From an uncultured Porphyromonadaceae bacterium (GTDB lineage: Bacteria > Bacteroidota > Bacteroidia > Bacteroidales > Barnesiellaceae): a stretch of 64,000 nt of DNA. The notes under the pieces are model-generated. The model had not been told where the DNA came from. It did not search any database and saw only the letters and a list, made by a program, of their open reading frames with translations. Shown piece by piece: positions 9,131 to 18,078 of this stretch (the stretch's first letter is position 1; each line of letters begins with the position of its first letter). The stretch covers positions 62,001 through 126,000 of the forward strand of contig UPYI01000009.1 of the NCBI GenBank assembly GCA_900538555.1. The letters run 5' to 3'. The translations under genes and the position numbers were made by a program.

Positions 9131-9138
9131 CAAATATA
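9131..9138 (-). promoter_or_regulatory. -7 promoter element for exported-protein operon
   Basis: TATATTTG on the minus strand, 64 bases before the start codon at 9067. No good TTG is seen at the -33 position, so the match is partial. Confidence 0.45.
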
Positions 9139-9261
9139 TAAATTTTATTCAAAATTATTTGACCTTATTTATATATAATATTTTAAGCCGTATCATTTCT
9201 AAAAGAAATCTGTCTCGTTCCCCCTCTGCACACGACAGGAATGCCCGAACATCAAGGCAAA

Positions 9262-9322
9262 GATACTTTTCTCACCCCGACATAAGCTCGAACAAGTTCA
9301 GTTCCGCCCTTGGGTTACCGAA
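9262..9322 (-). repeat. Decayed family 1 repeat
   Basis: A single degenerate unit. CTTTTCTC, CGACATAAGCTCGAACAAGTT and a GGTTACCGAA end are recognisable. It lies in the 447-base gap between the divergent exported-protein operon and the esterase gene. The rest of that gap is AT-rich and holds promoter elements. Confidence 0.55.
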
Positions 9323-9353
9323 TCAAGCTACTGATATGATTCAAAACAAATAC

Positions 9354-9369
9354 GATACTATTTTGAAAA
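9354..9369 (+). promoter_or_regulatory. Putative regulator site, 16-base motif shared with 31662-31677
   Basis: GATACTATTTTGAAAA. The identical 16 bases occur on the minus strand at 31677-31662, upstream of the GH130 gene. Here the motif ends 91 bases before the -7 element. It is a candidate binding site for the AraC regulator at 31805. Confidence 0.55.
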
Positions 9370-9460
9370 TAGCACCTTTTAGTCATCATACAACAAGAAA
9401 CCATTCAAAAAAATACAACCATTTAACGCGATTATATCACTATATCTCAAACTACTAACA

Positions 9461-9468
9461 TAACTTTG
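9461..9468 (+). promoter_or_regulatory. -7 promoter element for methyl-transfer operon
   Basis: TAACTTTG, 46 bases before the esterase start codon. A -33 TTG is not obvious, as would suit a promoter that needs an activator. Confidence 0.5.
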
Positions 9469-9514
9469 CATTAAAACATACAACTTATAAAACAAAAAAA
9501 TTAATATTGCAATC

Positions 9515-11677
9515 ATGAAAACCAACACACTCAAAATTGGGATCTTCACTCTGTTAGTATGCAGCTGTCTGCAACTTCATGCCGGACGCATATACGACGA
9601 ATTTGAAGACATCAACAAAATCACATGGATAGGCAATCTGAAAATCGTCTCCGGAGCAACCGGCGACTGGGCTATGCGGGCAGGCGATATCTATCGGCTG
9701 ACGATCGACAATCCGTCGAGCTACTCGTACATGGTGTATGAAATACCGGGAAACGAGATTGTCCACGAAGTAATCGTCGATTTCTATTCCCCAACCGGGC
9801 TGCGCCCCACACTTGCCGTAAAAAACGCGGCTGGTGTTGAAACCAAATATGTCGAAGGGTGGGACACCGGATACCCCGAACTTTCCGAAACCGGTACCAA
9901 CCTGCATCGGTTTGTCCTGAAAGACGAATTGATTCCCGATGACGCCACACAAGTCGTAGTCTACCTCGATGCCCAATCCGACGTAGAAATCATGCGCAAT
10001 GTCATATATTACGGCGACGGATACACACCCATAGAGTATAACAGCGAGACCAACTATTATCGGGTAAGCCGGTTGATGGAGAAAGCCGAAAACGGAGAGA
10101 ACATCACCATCGGCACCATTGGCGGTTCCATGACTGCCGGAGCCAATGCCGAACCTATGGCAACCAATTGCTACGGTGCCCGGCTGAAAGCGTGGTTCGA
10201 ATCGACCTACGGAATCCAAGTCAATCTGATCAACATCGGTATAGGCTCTACCAACTCTTACTTCGGTTGCATACGGGCAGAAGAAAAACTCTTGCGCTTC
10301 AACCCCGATCTGATTACCGTCGAATATGCCTGCAACGACCAACTCGACGACATCTACCTCGACTTCTACGAAAGCCTCATCAGAAAGTGTTGGAAGAATC
10401 CCGGCGAACCGGCTGTCATCTCAATGATGTTCTGTACCCAAGCCGGTATCTCGAAAATCGACCGTCAATACCCCATCGCACAACATTGTCGGATTCCCAT
10501 TGTCAGCTACAACGATGTCGTAAAAGATGAAATCATCGCCGGAGGAAAAAGCTGGCTCGACTATTATCAGACTTCGACCCTGAGCGGCGGCGACGGTATC
10601 CACCCCAACACTGCGGCACACCAGAAGATTGCCGACTTGATCGCAGCCGAGCTGCTTGCCGGGAAAGCCGCGACGGATGCCGAACGAATGGAAACCCTGC
10701 CCACCCCCCTGTACAGCAATATACTGGAAGATGCCTACTATTTGAACGAAACCGACATTACCCCGGTCAAGACCGGCAACTGGATTGCCGGAGGTACTAT
10801 CTGGGATTTCGGGACAGGCAAAGGCTGGCGCGGCGAGAATGCCAATAGCGAACTCCAATTCAAGATCAACGGCGACGTAGCAGCCGTCACCTATTGGAAA
10901 AGACCTGCCAACGAAAACTTCGGAACCGCCCAAGTGTGGGTAGACAATCAAGAACCCGTTGTTGTCGATGGCTCCAACGGCGAACACATCGACCAGATCG
11001 TATTGACCGGTCTGGGTGCAGGCGAGCATACGCTCCACATCAAACTCATGGAGAACAAGAAGTTCGAAGTAGTCTGCATCGCCGTATCGGGCAAGCGCTC
11101 TTTTTGGGACGGACAGTACGCACTCGAAAACACAGCCAACGGACTGTTCCTGAACCTGAACGGCAACAACGTGACAATGGATTCAAACGGTACGATATTC
11201 GACGTTGCCTGTACTGACGACGGCTATATAACATTCAGCAACAACGGTTCATACCTGTCAGTCAATGAAAAAAGCGGTGCACTGGAAGTATCGCAACAGC
11301 TCAATTCCGCCTCGAAATTCCTCTATATCGACAAAGGAGAGAAGGCTGCCATACGATCCGTAGCCAACGGGAAATACTTGTCCCAAAAAGAAAACAACGT
11401 GACAGCCTCGGCTTCCGCCCTCACCGACAGTGAATACTTTCTGTTCAAAGACAAAGCATCGGGCATAAGCAAAAAGGCGGTCAGTAATATCGACTGTAAG
11501 GTCATAGCCAACCGGATCGTCATCAGCAATGCCTCGAACTGCCTGTGCCACATTTTCGACCTGTCGGGCAGACTGCTGTACCGCAACACCCTGTCGAGCG
11601 ACTACGCCTATATCGACGTCAAAGGGGGAAACTATTTGATACAGGTAGGCGACAAAACCTTCAAATGCAGTCTATAA
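9515..11677 (+). CDS. Secreted SGNH/GDSL esterase with beta-trefoil and sorting-like domain
   Basis: A predicted secreted carbohydrate esterase. Signal peptide to about LQLHAG. Residues 25-190 form a beta-rich N-terminal domain. The SGNH hydrolase domain runs from about 195 to 385: nucleophile Ser near 205 in GGSMTAG, oxyanion block NIGIGSTNS, Asn in EYACND, and the Asp/His pair in GDGIHPN with His near 363. A second beta-sandwich of about 130 residues follows, then a beta-trefoil-like segment with NGLFLNLNG and NGKYLSQKE repeats. The C-terminus (IFDLSGRLLYRN, ending GGNYLIQVGDKTFKCSL) resembles a Por/T9SS sorting domain. It is the first gene of the plus-strand operon; the next start lies 13 bases after its stop. 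The neighbours suggest removal of acyl groups from a glycan before glycosidases act; the acyl group and the sugar are unknown. Confidence 0.85.
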   Translation: MKTNTLKIGIFTLLVCSCLQLHAGRIYDEFEDINKITWIGNLKIVSGATGDWAMRAGDIYRLTIDNPSSYSYMVYEIPGNEIVHEVIVDFYSPTGLRPTLAVKNAAGVETKYVEGWDTGYPELSETGTNLHRFVLKDELIPDDATQVVVYLDAQSDVEIMRNVIYYGDGYTPIEYNSETNYYRVSRLMEKAENGENITIGTIGGSMTAGANAEPMATNCYGARLKAWFESTYGIQVNLINIGIGSTNSYFGCIRAEEKLLRFNPDLITVEYACNDQLDDIYLDFYESLIRKCWKNPGEPAVISMMFCTQAGISKIDRQYPIAQHCRIPIVSYNDVVKDEIIAGGKSWLDYYQTSTLSGGDGIHPNTAAHQKIADLIAAELLAGKAATDAERMETLPTPLYSNILEDAYYLNETDITPVKTGNWIAGGTIWDFGTGKGWRGENANSELQFKINGDVAAVTYWKRPANENFGTAQVWVDNQEPVVVDGSNGEHIDQIVLTGLGAGEHTLHIKLMENKKFEVVCIAVSGKRSFWDGQYALENTANGLFLNLNGNNVTMDSNGTIFDVACTDDGYITFSNNGSYLSVNEKSGALEVSQQLNSASKFLYIDKGEKAAIRSVANGKYLSQKENNVTASASALTDSEYFLFKDKASGISKKAVSNIDCKVIANRIVISNASNCLCHIFDLSGRLLYRNTLSSDYAYIDVKGGNYLIQVGDKTFKCSL

Positions 11678-11690
11678 AATCATTCGGGAA

Positions 11691-12701
11691 ATGATAACAG
11701 CAAAAGAAAATGTGATACGGACCCTCCGTCACGACAATCCGCAATGGGTACCTGTAAACCTGTGGCAGTTGCCAGCCACCCGGCTGAAATACGGAGAAGC
11801 ACTCGATGCCGTCATAGACAGTTGCGACCTCGATATTCTGTCAGCACCGTTCAACGACCCCACCGAAGATCCGCGACACTATCAGATAGGCAGTTATACC
11901 GACTGTTGGGGATCGACATGGGTAAACCATCAAGCCGGAATCATCGGCGAGGTAAAAGAGTATCCCTTTGCCGATTTCAGCAAAGTATGGGATTACAAAA
12001 GCCCCAAAGAACTTTTCCTTTCGGGGATTGTCGGATTCGAAGAGACCCGTAAATTCATCGATGCCCACAAAGACAAATTTATTTTGGGCGGATGGATCAG
12101 TTTATTCGAACGAATGCAATATCTTCGTGGAACCGAAAACCTCTTCATGGACACCTTGATCGAGTCGCCGGAATATTTCAAACTGATGGATATTGTCGAA
12201 GATTTCTACAACACCTATGTAGACGAGTGGCTCAAACTCGATATCGACGGCATTATATTCGGCGACGACTGGGGATCGCAACGTTCGCTGCTGATCTCGC
12301 CCGACACATGGAGAAAACAATTCAAACCGCTGTACAAAAGATTCTTCGACAAGGTACATGCCGCCGGAAAATTCGTTTTCATGCACAGCGACGGATACAT
12401 ACTCGAACTCTACGACGACCTGATCGAAATCGGGGTCGATGCCATCAACAGCCAAGTGTGGTGTATGGGGCTCGACAAAGTGGCGGAAAAATGCAACGGG
12501 CGCATCACCAACTGGGGTGAGATATGCCGCCAGCATATACTGCCCGAAGGCAGTACAGACGATGTCATCAAAGCCGTACACGAAATGAAAGAAAAACTGT
12601 GGGTAAACGGCGGGCTTATCGGGCAATTCGAAGCCGGACCCGACATGCCTCTCGAAAACATCAAGGCAGGACTAACACATTGGAACGTTTTCAACAGCTG
12701 A
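11691..12701 (+). CDS. URO-D-superfamily methyltransferase 1 (putative demethylase, HSDG type)
   Basis: A 336-residue cytoplasmic protein of the uroporphyrinogen decarboxylase superfamily (COG0407 type). It is not HemE, because the N-terminal arginine-rich substrate motif of that enzyme is absent. The barrel strand that carries the zinc ligands in corrinoid methyltransferases reads FVFMHSDGY, with His near 232 and Asp where MtaA-type enzymes have Cys. The neighbouring strand DGIIFGDDWG matches the superfamily. In acetogens and methoxydotrophic archaea, URO-D-fold enzymes of the MtvB/MtoB kind move a methyl group from a methoxy compound to a corrinoid protein. With such a corrinoid protein four genes downstream, I infer the same role here. 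The last codons and the stop (12684-12701) lie inside a family 1 repeat, so the C-terminal NVFNS is repeat-derived. Confidence 0.82.
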   Translation: MITAKENVIRTLRHDNPQWVPVNLWQLPATRLKYGEALDAVIDSCDLDILSAPFNDPTEDPRHYQIGSYTDCWGSTWVNHQAGIIGEVKEYPFADFSKVWDYKSPKELFLSGIVGFEETRKFIDAHKDKFILGGWISLFERMQYLRGTENLFMDTLIESPEYFKLMDIVEDFYNTYVDEWLKLDIDGIIFGDDWGSQRSLLISPDTWRKQFKPLYKRFFDKVHAAGKFVFMHSDGYILELYDDLIEIGVDAINSQVWCMGLDKVAEKCNGRITNWGEICRQHILPEGSTDDVIKAVHEMKEKLWVNGGLIGQFEAGPDMPLENIKAGLTHWNVFNS

Positions 12702-12825
12702 GAGCAGAGCCGAACTCGTTCGGACTATGCCGAAGCAAGAAAAGGTGCATGATAATGAACGTTTTCGACAACTGAGAGCAGAGCCGAACTCGTTCGAGCT
12801 ATGCCGAAGCCAGAAAAGGTGCATG
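12684..12825 (+). repeat. Family 1 repeat array, two units
   Basis: Two tandem units of about 70 bases, each AACGTTTTC, GAGAGCAGAGCCGAACTCG, TATGCCGAAGC, AGAAAAGGTGCATGA. The first unit overlaps the end of the upstream gene and supplies its stop codon. Same orientation as the flanking genes. Confidence 0.9.
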
Positions 12826-12853
12826 AGTTATGAACAAGTAAAACCCCGCAAGT

Positions 12854-13906
12854 ATGCAACAATTTCAACCCAATGCAAACAATATTCTCGAAGTCCTGTA
12901 CAACCGGCGTCCCGAGTATCTGCCCTTGTATGAACACCACATCGACATCGGGTTCATCGAGAAATTTACCGGCGAACAACTGTCGGGATACCAAGACAGC
13001 GACCCCGAATATTTTTTCCGAAAAGTAACGGAATTCTGGAAAAACAATACCTACGATGCTTTCGATTTCGAAGCTCCCGTCTGCGACGTCTATCCCGACC
13101 ACGGAGCAATCATGGGCGGGAAACCGGGTCCTATCCAAACCCGGGCAGACTTCGAACGATACCCTTTCGACGAAATCCCTGTCCGGTTTTGGGAAGCGAA
13201 CAAGCCCAAACTCGACGCGATACGCAAAGTATTGCCTGCGGGTATGAAAGCCTACGGTGGCTGCGGCTACGGCATTTTCGAGTCGGCACAAGACTTGGTC
13301 GGTTACGAAAATCTATGTATCCTCCAATACATTGATCCCTACCTGTTCCGCGACCTCTTTATTCGCATCGGCGACCTTTATGTCGAACTGTGGAGCCGAA
13401 TGATACGAGAGTATAGCGACATCTTTGTGTTCTTCCGTATGGGCGACGACCTCGGTCACCGCACATCAACCATGCTCGAACCCGCTACTATCATCAACCA
13501 CATACTGCCCCAGACCAAACGGGTAATCGACCTCGTGCATCAGGCACAAAAAAAGTTCCTCATGCACAGCTGCGGCAATATCTTCGAAATCATGCCCGAC
13601 ATCATTGCGTTGGGTATCGATGCCAAACACAGCAACGAAGACCAGATTGCCCCGTTCGACGAATGGATAAAACGATACAACAACCAAATCGGACTATTCG
13701 GAGGATTCGACGTGAACCTGCTTTCGTTAGGAAGTTATCAATCGGTCTACGATGAAGTGCTGGATAGAGGAAGCGAGTATCGCCGCATGTGTAAAGGCTA
13801 CGGATTAGGATCGGGCAACTCCATCGCCACCTATGTCTCGGTCGATGGGTTCAGAGGTATGATCGATGCCGTGAAACAAATCCGGGCACAGGAAAAAACC
13901 GACTAA
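12854..13906 (+). CDS. URO-D-superfamily methyltransferase 2 (putative demethylase, HSCG type)
   Basis: A 350-residue cytoplasmic URO-D-superfamily protein. The metal-ligand strand reads FLMHSCGNI, with His near 238 and Cys near 240, so the HxC pair of zinc-dependent corrinoid methyltransferases is present. The C-terminal region ends in YGLGSGNSIATYV, without the third Cys that MtaA/MtbA-like enzymes carry there. Other segments are GGCGYGIFE near 135 and FFRMGDDLGHRTS near 196, the usual cofactor-side loop. It differs clearly from its paralogues at 11691 and 19297, which have HSDG and HTDG, so each may serve a different methyl donor. Inferred role: transfer of a methyl group from a glycan-derived methyl ether to the corrinoid protein at 16669. 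A role as second-step enzyme is possible but less likely, given the gene at 18079. Confidence 0.82.
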   Translation: MQQFQPNANNILEVLYNRRPEYLPLYEHHIDIGFIEKFTGEQLSGYQDSDPEYFFRKVTEFWKNNTYDAFDFEAPVCDVYPDHGAIMGGKPGPIQTRADFERYPFDEIPVRFWEANKPKLDAIRKVLPAGMKAYGGCGYGIFESAQDLVGYENLCILQYIDPYLFRDLFIRIGDLYVELWSRMIREYSDIFVFFRMGDDLGHRTSTMLEPATIINHILPQTKRVIDLVHQAQKKFLMHSCGNIFEIMPDIIALGIDAKHSNEDQIAPFDEWIKRYNNQIGLFGGFDVNLLSLGSYQSVYDEVLDRGSEYRRMCKGYGLGSGNSIATYVSVDGFRGMIDAVKQIRAQEKTD

Positions 13907-13969
13907 CCGGGAAAGCGGCTTATCGGTGCGAAACAAAAACGAAATGAGAAATCATAACACATTCATAGT

Positions 13970-16654
13970 ATGAAACAAAAACTGATCTTTATTGTCTTTA
14001 CCCTTGCCACATGGATGGCTCCGACAAATCTGCATGCATTCGAATCGGTCATCGCCGAGGAACTGACGACCCCGTGGGAAGGATTCGGATACAACCAATG
14101 GGGATTTGCCCGCGAGAGCGACGGCAATACATTCAAGCCGTGGGACGACGATCTGTGGAAAACCACCTCCGAACGAATCCTTGCCATACGGCCTTCGCTT
14201 GTACGGCTTCCTGTCATCCGCGACTGGTTCAACAAGGACAACGAAGGCAACAACCTGCCTATCGGCACCTATAACTGGGATAGCAAATACATGCAAGCCT
14301 ACTTCAAAATCATGGACCTTTACAAAGAACATGACATCAAGGTCATGGGAGGATTCTGGCACGTTACCTACAACGGTGAAGACGAAAAGGATTTCTATTC
14401 GACCGACGATTGCGCCCGGCTTCAAGCCGACCTGATCGAATATCTTTTCCGTACAAAAGGCTATGACCGGATCATCACCAGTTATGCCCCCACCAACGAG
14501 CCGTTGGGTGTAGGCATCCCCTACAACGATTGGAGCACCATGGTCAAGAAACTCCATGCCGAACTGGAACGGAGAGGGCTTCCCACCGGCATCCTGTCGG
14601 GTGCCGACTCGTGGAGCGATTGGATTTGGAAACCGGCACAGTACAACGCCGACGAATTGTCGGCATACGACTTTCACAATTATCTAAACAATACGCCCGA
14701 CGACACCTACAACCAGCTGTATAACCGCACCATCGAAACCACCTTTGCCAACAACATAGCCAATATCTATAAGTACGACAACACGAACAAACCGGTTCAT
14801 GTATCGGAAATGGCTCCTATCGGAGTACCCTTTATCGACTGGCCTATCGCCGACGCACCCGCCCACTGCCGCATCGACACCTACGAATATGCGTTAGGAT
14901 TCTGGGACTACGGCATACAGTTAGCCCGCTCGGGCATGGCTTCGGGATTGGCATGGGCACTCGACGGTTTGGAACAGAACAAAAACGCCGGTATGTGGAA
15001 CAACGCCGGCACTTACGGCGGCATGACACTGCGCCCGTGGTACTACACTTGGCAACTGATGTGCCGCTATTTCCCCCGTGGAGCCCAAATTCTCCAAATG
15101 ACGGAACTCGAAGGACGCAAGGACATCCGTATCCTCGGTGCCCGCATCGGCGACGGCGACTACTCGTTTGTCGTGATCAACCGCCGCATGGATGCCCAAA
15201 GCCAGACCCGGCAGGTTACCTTCCGGATCGAATGCGACAAACCGGTTTACATCTACCGTTTCAATCGAAGCAACTGCGGCGACGGAGCTGCGCTCTCGCT
15301 CCCTTACGAAGTGGCGACACAAAACCTCTCGAACGGAATCACCGTAGATGTACCGCTCGAAGAAGGGGTATTTATCACCACATTGGAACCGCTGAATACC
15401 GAAACATCCGAGACGCAATCGACTTTGGACTTGGACTTTGAATCGTCGAGCGGCTACATGCTGCTCGGCGACTACAACAAAGGGATTAGGACCTACACAG
15501 GTTCTAATCCCCGCAAACGCGCCCCCAATACCAGCGACAACGCCGGTTATTCCGAAATTCTCATCAACGACGAATACAACGCCAACGACTGTTTCAGCAC
15601 GATCGTACCGTTAAACAAAATCCTCCTGAGCGAGGAATTACCCTATTTCAACATACAACTCTACCGCAGCCGTCCGGCGCAAATAGCCATCGCCCTCCAC
15701 ATCGAAGGAGAAGAGGAACTGCCGGGCTATGAATTTGAAATTCCCCACCGGGAATGGAAAGAAATACAACTGAACCTGACACCCTTTGCAGGTAAGACAC
15801 TCGACTACATCGTCATCTATCCATACAGAAACGCGACGGCAACGGAACTCGATTCCGAGTCGCTTATCTTCGACAATCTGTCGTTATCCTCCATCGAAAA
15901 CAATCCTATCGACTTGCAGCCTATTACTGTAAACGAAAGTTCTCCATATCGGCAAGTGCTCGACATCGACTTCGAGTACCTCAACTCTTTCGTGCAAATC
16001 ATACCGGCAAATGCTTCGGTCACCACGGCAATCGTCTCCAATCCCAAAACACAGGAAGAGAACCCCAGCAACTACACTTGCCGGATAAACCTGTTATCGA
16101 GCGATGCCGGTCAGGAGCTTTCTGCACGCCTGAGTCTCCATCCCTTCGTACAGGTTCCCCAAAACAAGCACAATCTCTTTTTCTCGTACTACCGTCCTAC
16201 CGGAGAAGCCGAGATCAGATTGGTAATCCACTTCCTATCGGGAAAGAAAGCGACAGGAAGCTACACCTGCAACGGAAAAAGGACTTGGTTCAGTTCGGGA
16301 ATAGACCTGTCGGAATACACAGGCGAAATCATCACCGACATCGACATCTACCCCTCCGTGAACTATGCCGACAAACTGAACGTACTCGATACCTCGTTCT
16401 TCGATAACTTCGTTTTCAGCGACACCGAAGTATCTGCCGTACGCGACATCCCGACCGACAAAGTATCGGTACGCTGCGACAACGGACAGATCCACATCGA
16501 CCGTCTCGATAATCAGGACGTGGCGTTGTTCTCTGCCGAAGGCAAACTGCTCCACTCGGCAACCGGCAGAAGCGGCAGCTATTCGATACCGGTCGGAAAC
16601 GGATTCTTCATCATCAAAATCGGAAATAAATCATACAAAATAATCAACTGCTAA
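13970..16654 (+). CDS. Secreted clan GH-A glycoside hydrolase with sorting-like C-terminus
   Basis: An 894-residue secreted glycosidase. Signal peptide to about NLHA. Residues about 30-400 form a TIM barrel of clan GH-A (GH5/GH39/GH30-like): the acid/base Glu is near 177 in PTNEPLG, and the nucleophile Glu is near 280 in HVSEMAP. ARSGMASGLAWALDG follows, as in the last barrel strands. A short beta domain comes next (to about 480). Then there are two similar beta-sandwich modules, each opening LDLDFESS or LDIDFEYL, probably carbohydrate-binding. The last about 70 residues (LFSAEGKLLHSATG, ending IIKIGNKSYKIINC) resemble a Por/T9SS sorting domain. It sits between the second demethylase and the corrinoid gene, with short gaps, so one transcript covers extracellular glycan cutting and intracellular methyl transfer. 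The exact GH family is not certain. Confidence 0.85.
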   Translation: MKQKLIFIVFTLATWMAPTNLHAFESVIAEELTTPWEGFGYNQWGFARESDGNTFKPWDDDLWKTTSERILAIRPSLVRLPVIRDWFNKDNEGNNLPIGTYNWDSKYMQAYFKIMDLYKEHDIKVMGGFWHVTYNGEDEKDFYSTDDCARLQADLIEYLFRTKGYDRIITSYAPTNEPLGVGIPYNDWSTMVKKLHAELERRGLPTGILSGADSWSDWIWKPAQYNADELSAYDFHNYLNNTPDDTYNQLYNRTIETTFANNIANIYKYDNTNKPVHVSEMAPIGVPFIDWPIADAPAHCRIDTYEYALGFWDYGIQLARSGMASGLAWALDGLEQNKNAGMWNNAGTYGGMTLRPWYYTWQLMCRYFPRGAQILQMTELEGRKDIRILGARIGDGDYSFVVINRRMDAQSQTRQVTFRIECDKPVYIYRFNRSNCGDGAALSLPYEVATQNLSNGITVDVPLEEGVFITTLEPLNTETSETQSTLDLDFESSSGYMLLGDYNKGIRTYTGSNPRKRAPNTSDNAGYSEILINDEYNANDCFSTIVPLNKILLSEELPYFNIQLYRSRPAQIAIALHIEGEEELPGYEFEIPHREWKEIQLNLTPFAGKTLDYIVIYPYRNATATELDSESLIFDNLSLSSIENNPIDLQPITVNESSPYRQVLDIDFEYLNSFVQIIPANASVTTAIVSNPKTQEENPSNYTCRINLLSSDAGQELSARLSLHPFVQVPQNKHNLFFSYYRPTGEAEIRLVIHFLSGKKATGSYTCNGKRTWFSSGIDLSEYTGEIITDIDIYPSVNYADKLNVLDTSFFDNFVFSDTEVSAVRDIPTDKVSVRCDNGQIHIDRLDNQDVALFSAEGKLLHSATGRSGSYSIPVGNGFFIIKIGNKSYKIINC

Positions 16655-16668
16655 AATAGGTAGAGACA

Positions 16669-17307
16669 ATGGTAAAACTGACTGATTTATACGATGCTAT
16701 CGTCAAGGGCAATCTCGATCTGGCGGTAAACACCACCCGGGAAGCCCTGCAAGAAAACATCTCCCCCCAGTCGCTCATCAGCGACTATCTCATCAAAGGC
16801 ATGGAAGAGATCGGGACTCAATTCGAGGAGGGGAAAGCCTATGTGCCCAACCTGCTCATGAGTGCGCGTGCCATGAAAGGTGCGCTCGAACTGCTCAAAC
16901 CCTATATGGAAAATAACAAGGAAGTGGTTTCGCTCGGAAAAGTAGTCGTCGGCACGGTCAAGGGCGACCTGCATGACATCGGTAAAAATCTGGTCTGCTC
17001 GATGCTCGAAGGCTGCGGATTCGAAGTAATCAATCTCGGGGTCGATGTCTCCGACGAAAAGTTCGTTCAAGCCGTCAAGGATAACAAAGCCGATATCGTA
17101 TGTATGTCGGCACTGCTCACCACCACCATGGTCTACATGAAAGAGGTGATCAAAGCCTTCGAAAAAGCCGGCATCCGGAACGAAGTGAAAATCATGGTAG
17201 GCGGTGCTCCGCTCAACGAAAAATTCGCCGAAGAAATCGGTGCCGACGGATACAGCGACAATGCCAACGCAGCCGTAACCCTTGCCCGTAAACTCATGCA
17301 ACGGTAA
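16669..17307 (+). CDS. Corrinoid protein of a methyltransferase system (MtxC type)
   Basis: A 212-residue B12-binding protein, the methyl shuttle of the system. Residues about 5-85 form the four-helix cap typical of MetH and of MtaC/MtvC-type corrinoid proteins (LISDYLIKGMEEIGTQFEEG). Residues about 88-212 form the Rossmann-like cobalamin domain, with the lower-ligand motif GDLHDIGKN; His is near 102 and coordinates cobalt in the family. CMSALLTTTM and MVGGAPLN are the usual later motifs. The length matches the family. It lies 14 bases after the glycosidase stop and 3 bases before the activation protein. Known relatives take a methyl group from a demethylase and give it to a second methyltransferase; here the candidates are the genes at 11691, 12854 and 19297 for the first step and 18079 for the second. 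Confidence 0.95.
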   Translation: MVKLTDLYDAIVKGNLDLAVNTTREALQENISPQSLISDYLIKGMEEIGTQFEEGKAYVPNLLMSARAMKGALELLKPYMENNKEVVSLGKVVVGTVKGDLHDIGKNLVCSMLEGCGFEVINLGVDVSDEKFVQAVKDNKADIVCMSALLTTTMVYMKEVIKAFEKAGIRNEVKIMVGGAPLNEKFAEEIGADGYSDNANAAVTLARKLMQR

Positions 17308-17310
17308 ACG

Positions 17311-17994
17311 ATGGAACACGTATGGCTGTTTAAAGAGCTGAACCTCTCGAAAGAGACCGTATATGCCGACATGGGATACGGCAAGACGATACCCGAAGAA
17401 CCGGTACGAAGTCTGGTAAACGAACTTTTCATCCAAGCCTGCGAAGTGGTGAAACCCCGTTTCTATTACCGGATAACCGACGGCAGGCTCGACGAAGACC
17501 GTATCGTCTGCAACGGCGAAGTACTGCACGTCGATCGCACCATCGCCACCCTGCTGAAAAACTCCGAACGTTTTATCCTATTTACCGCCACCGCCGGCAT
17601 GGAGTATCAGGAAGTCCATAACCGGTTGGCAAACAGCGACGATGCCCTATCGCTCTTTATCTGGGACTCACTCGGCAGCTGCATCGCCGAAGCGACGGGC
17701 GACCTTATGGAAAAATCCGTCGAAGCCGAACTGCCGGGAATCCCCCATACCAACCGGTTCAGCCCCGGCTATTGCGGCTGGCATGTGAGCGAACAGAAAC
17801 GGTTATTCTCCCTTATGCCTCCCGGCGTATGCGGCATACAACTCAACGACAGCGCCCTCATGTATCCGATCAAATCCATCAGCGGGGTGATAGGTTCGGG
17901 GCAGTTCGTTGATACCCGCAAATACGGATGCCAATTCTGCGAACTCGAAAACTGCTATAAAAAACGACTGAAAAAGACGAATCGTTTTCAATAA
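17311..17994 (+). CDS. Stand-alone MetH-activation-like protein, putative corrinoid reactivase
   Basis: 227 residues resembling the C-terminal activation domain of B12-dependent methionine synthase. The SAM-binding core motif is clear: FSPGYCGWHVSEQKRLFSLM near 145-165, then NDSALMYPIKSISGVIG near 180-200. In MetH this domain uses SAM and a reduced flavodoxin to rescue cob(II)alamin. Relatives encoded alone beside corrinoid methyltransferases are thought to do the same for the separate corrinoid protein. The odd part is the tail: Cys207, Cys210 and Cys215 form CX2CX4C in YGCQFCELENCYKKR, absent from MetH, which may hold an iron-sulfur cluster or zinc. The gene starts 3 bases after the corrinoid gene, so the two are surely co-transcribed. 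It is not a RamA-type reactivase; no ferredoxin domain is present. Confidence 0.88.
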   Translation: MEHVWLFKELNLSKETVYADMGYGKTIPEEPVRSLVNELFIQACEVVKPRFYYRITDGRLDEDRIVCNGEVLHVDRTIATLLKNSERFILFTATAGMEYQEVHNRLANSDDALSLFIWDSLGSCIAEATGDLMEKSVEAELPGIPHTNRFSPGYCGWHVSEQKRLFSLMPPGVCGIQLNDSALMYPIKSISGVIGSGQFVDTRKYGCQFCELENCYKKRLKKTNRFQ

Positions 17995-18010
17995 GCCGGA
18001 GAGAGAAGAG

Positions 18011-18072
18011 TTCAAGTGAAACTTGAATGGAATATGCCGAAGCGCAGCGTTTATTGAAAATTAAAAATATGA
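18011..18072 (+). repeat. Family 3 repeat, single copy
   Basis: TTCAAGTGAAACTTGAA (a dyad), then ATGCCGAAGCGCAGCGTTTATTGAAAATTAAAA. The same core occurs in the tandem array at 35617-35850. It lies between the activation gene and the next methyltransferase, in operon direction. Confidence 0.7.
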
Positions 18073-18078
18073 ACGATC

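Noticed and set aside
11691..13906. Haem synthesis (HemE) for the URO-D proteins
   Set aside because: The HemE substrate-binding N-terminal motif is missing, there are several divergent copies, and the corrinoid and activation genes fit methyl transfer instead.
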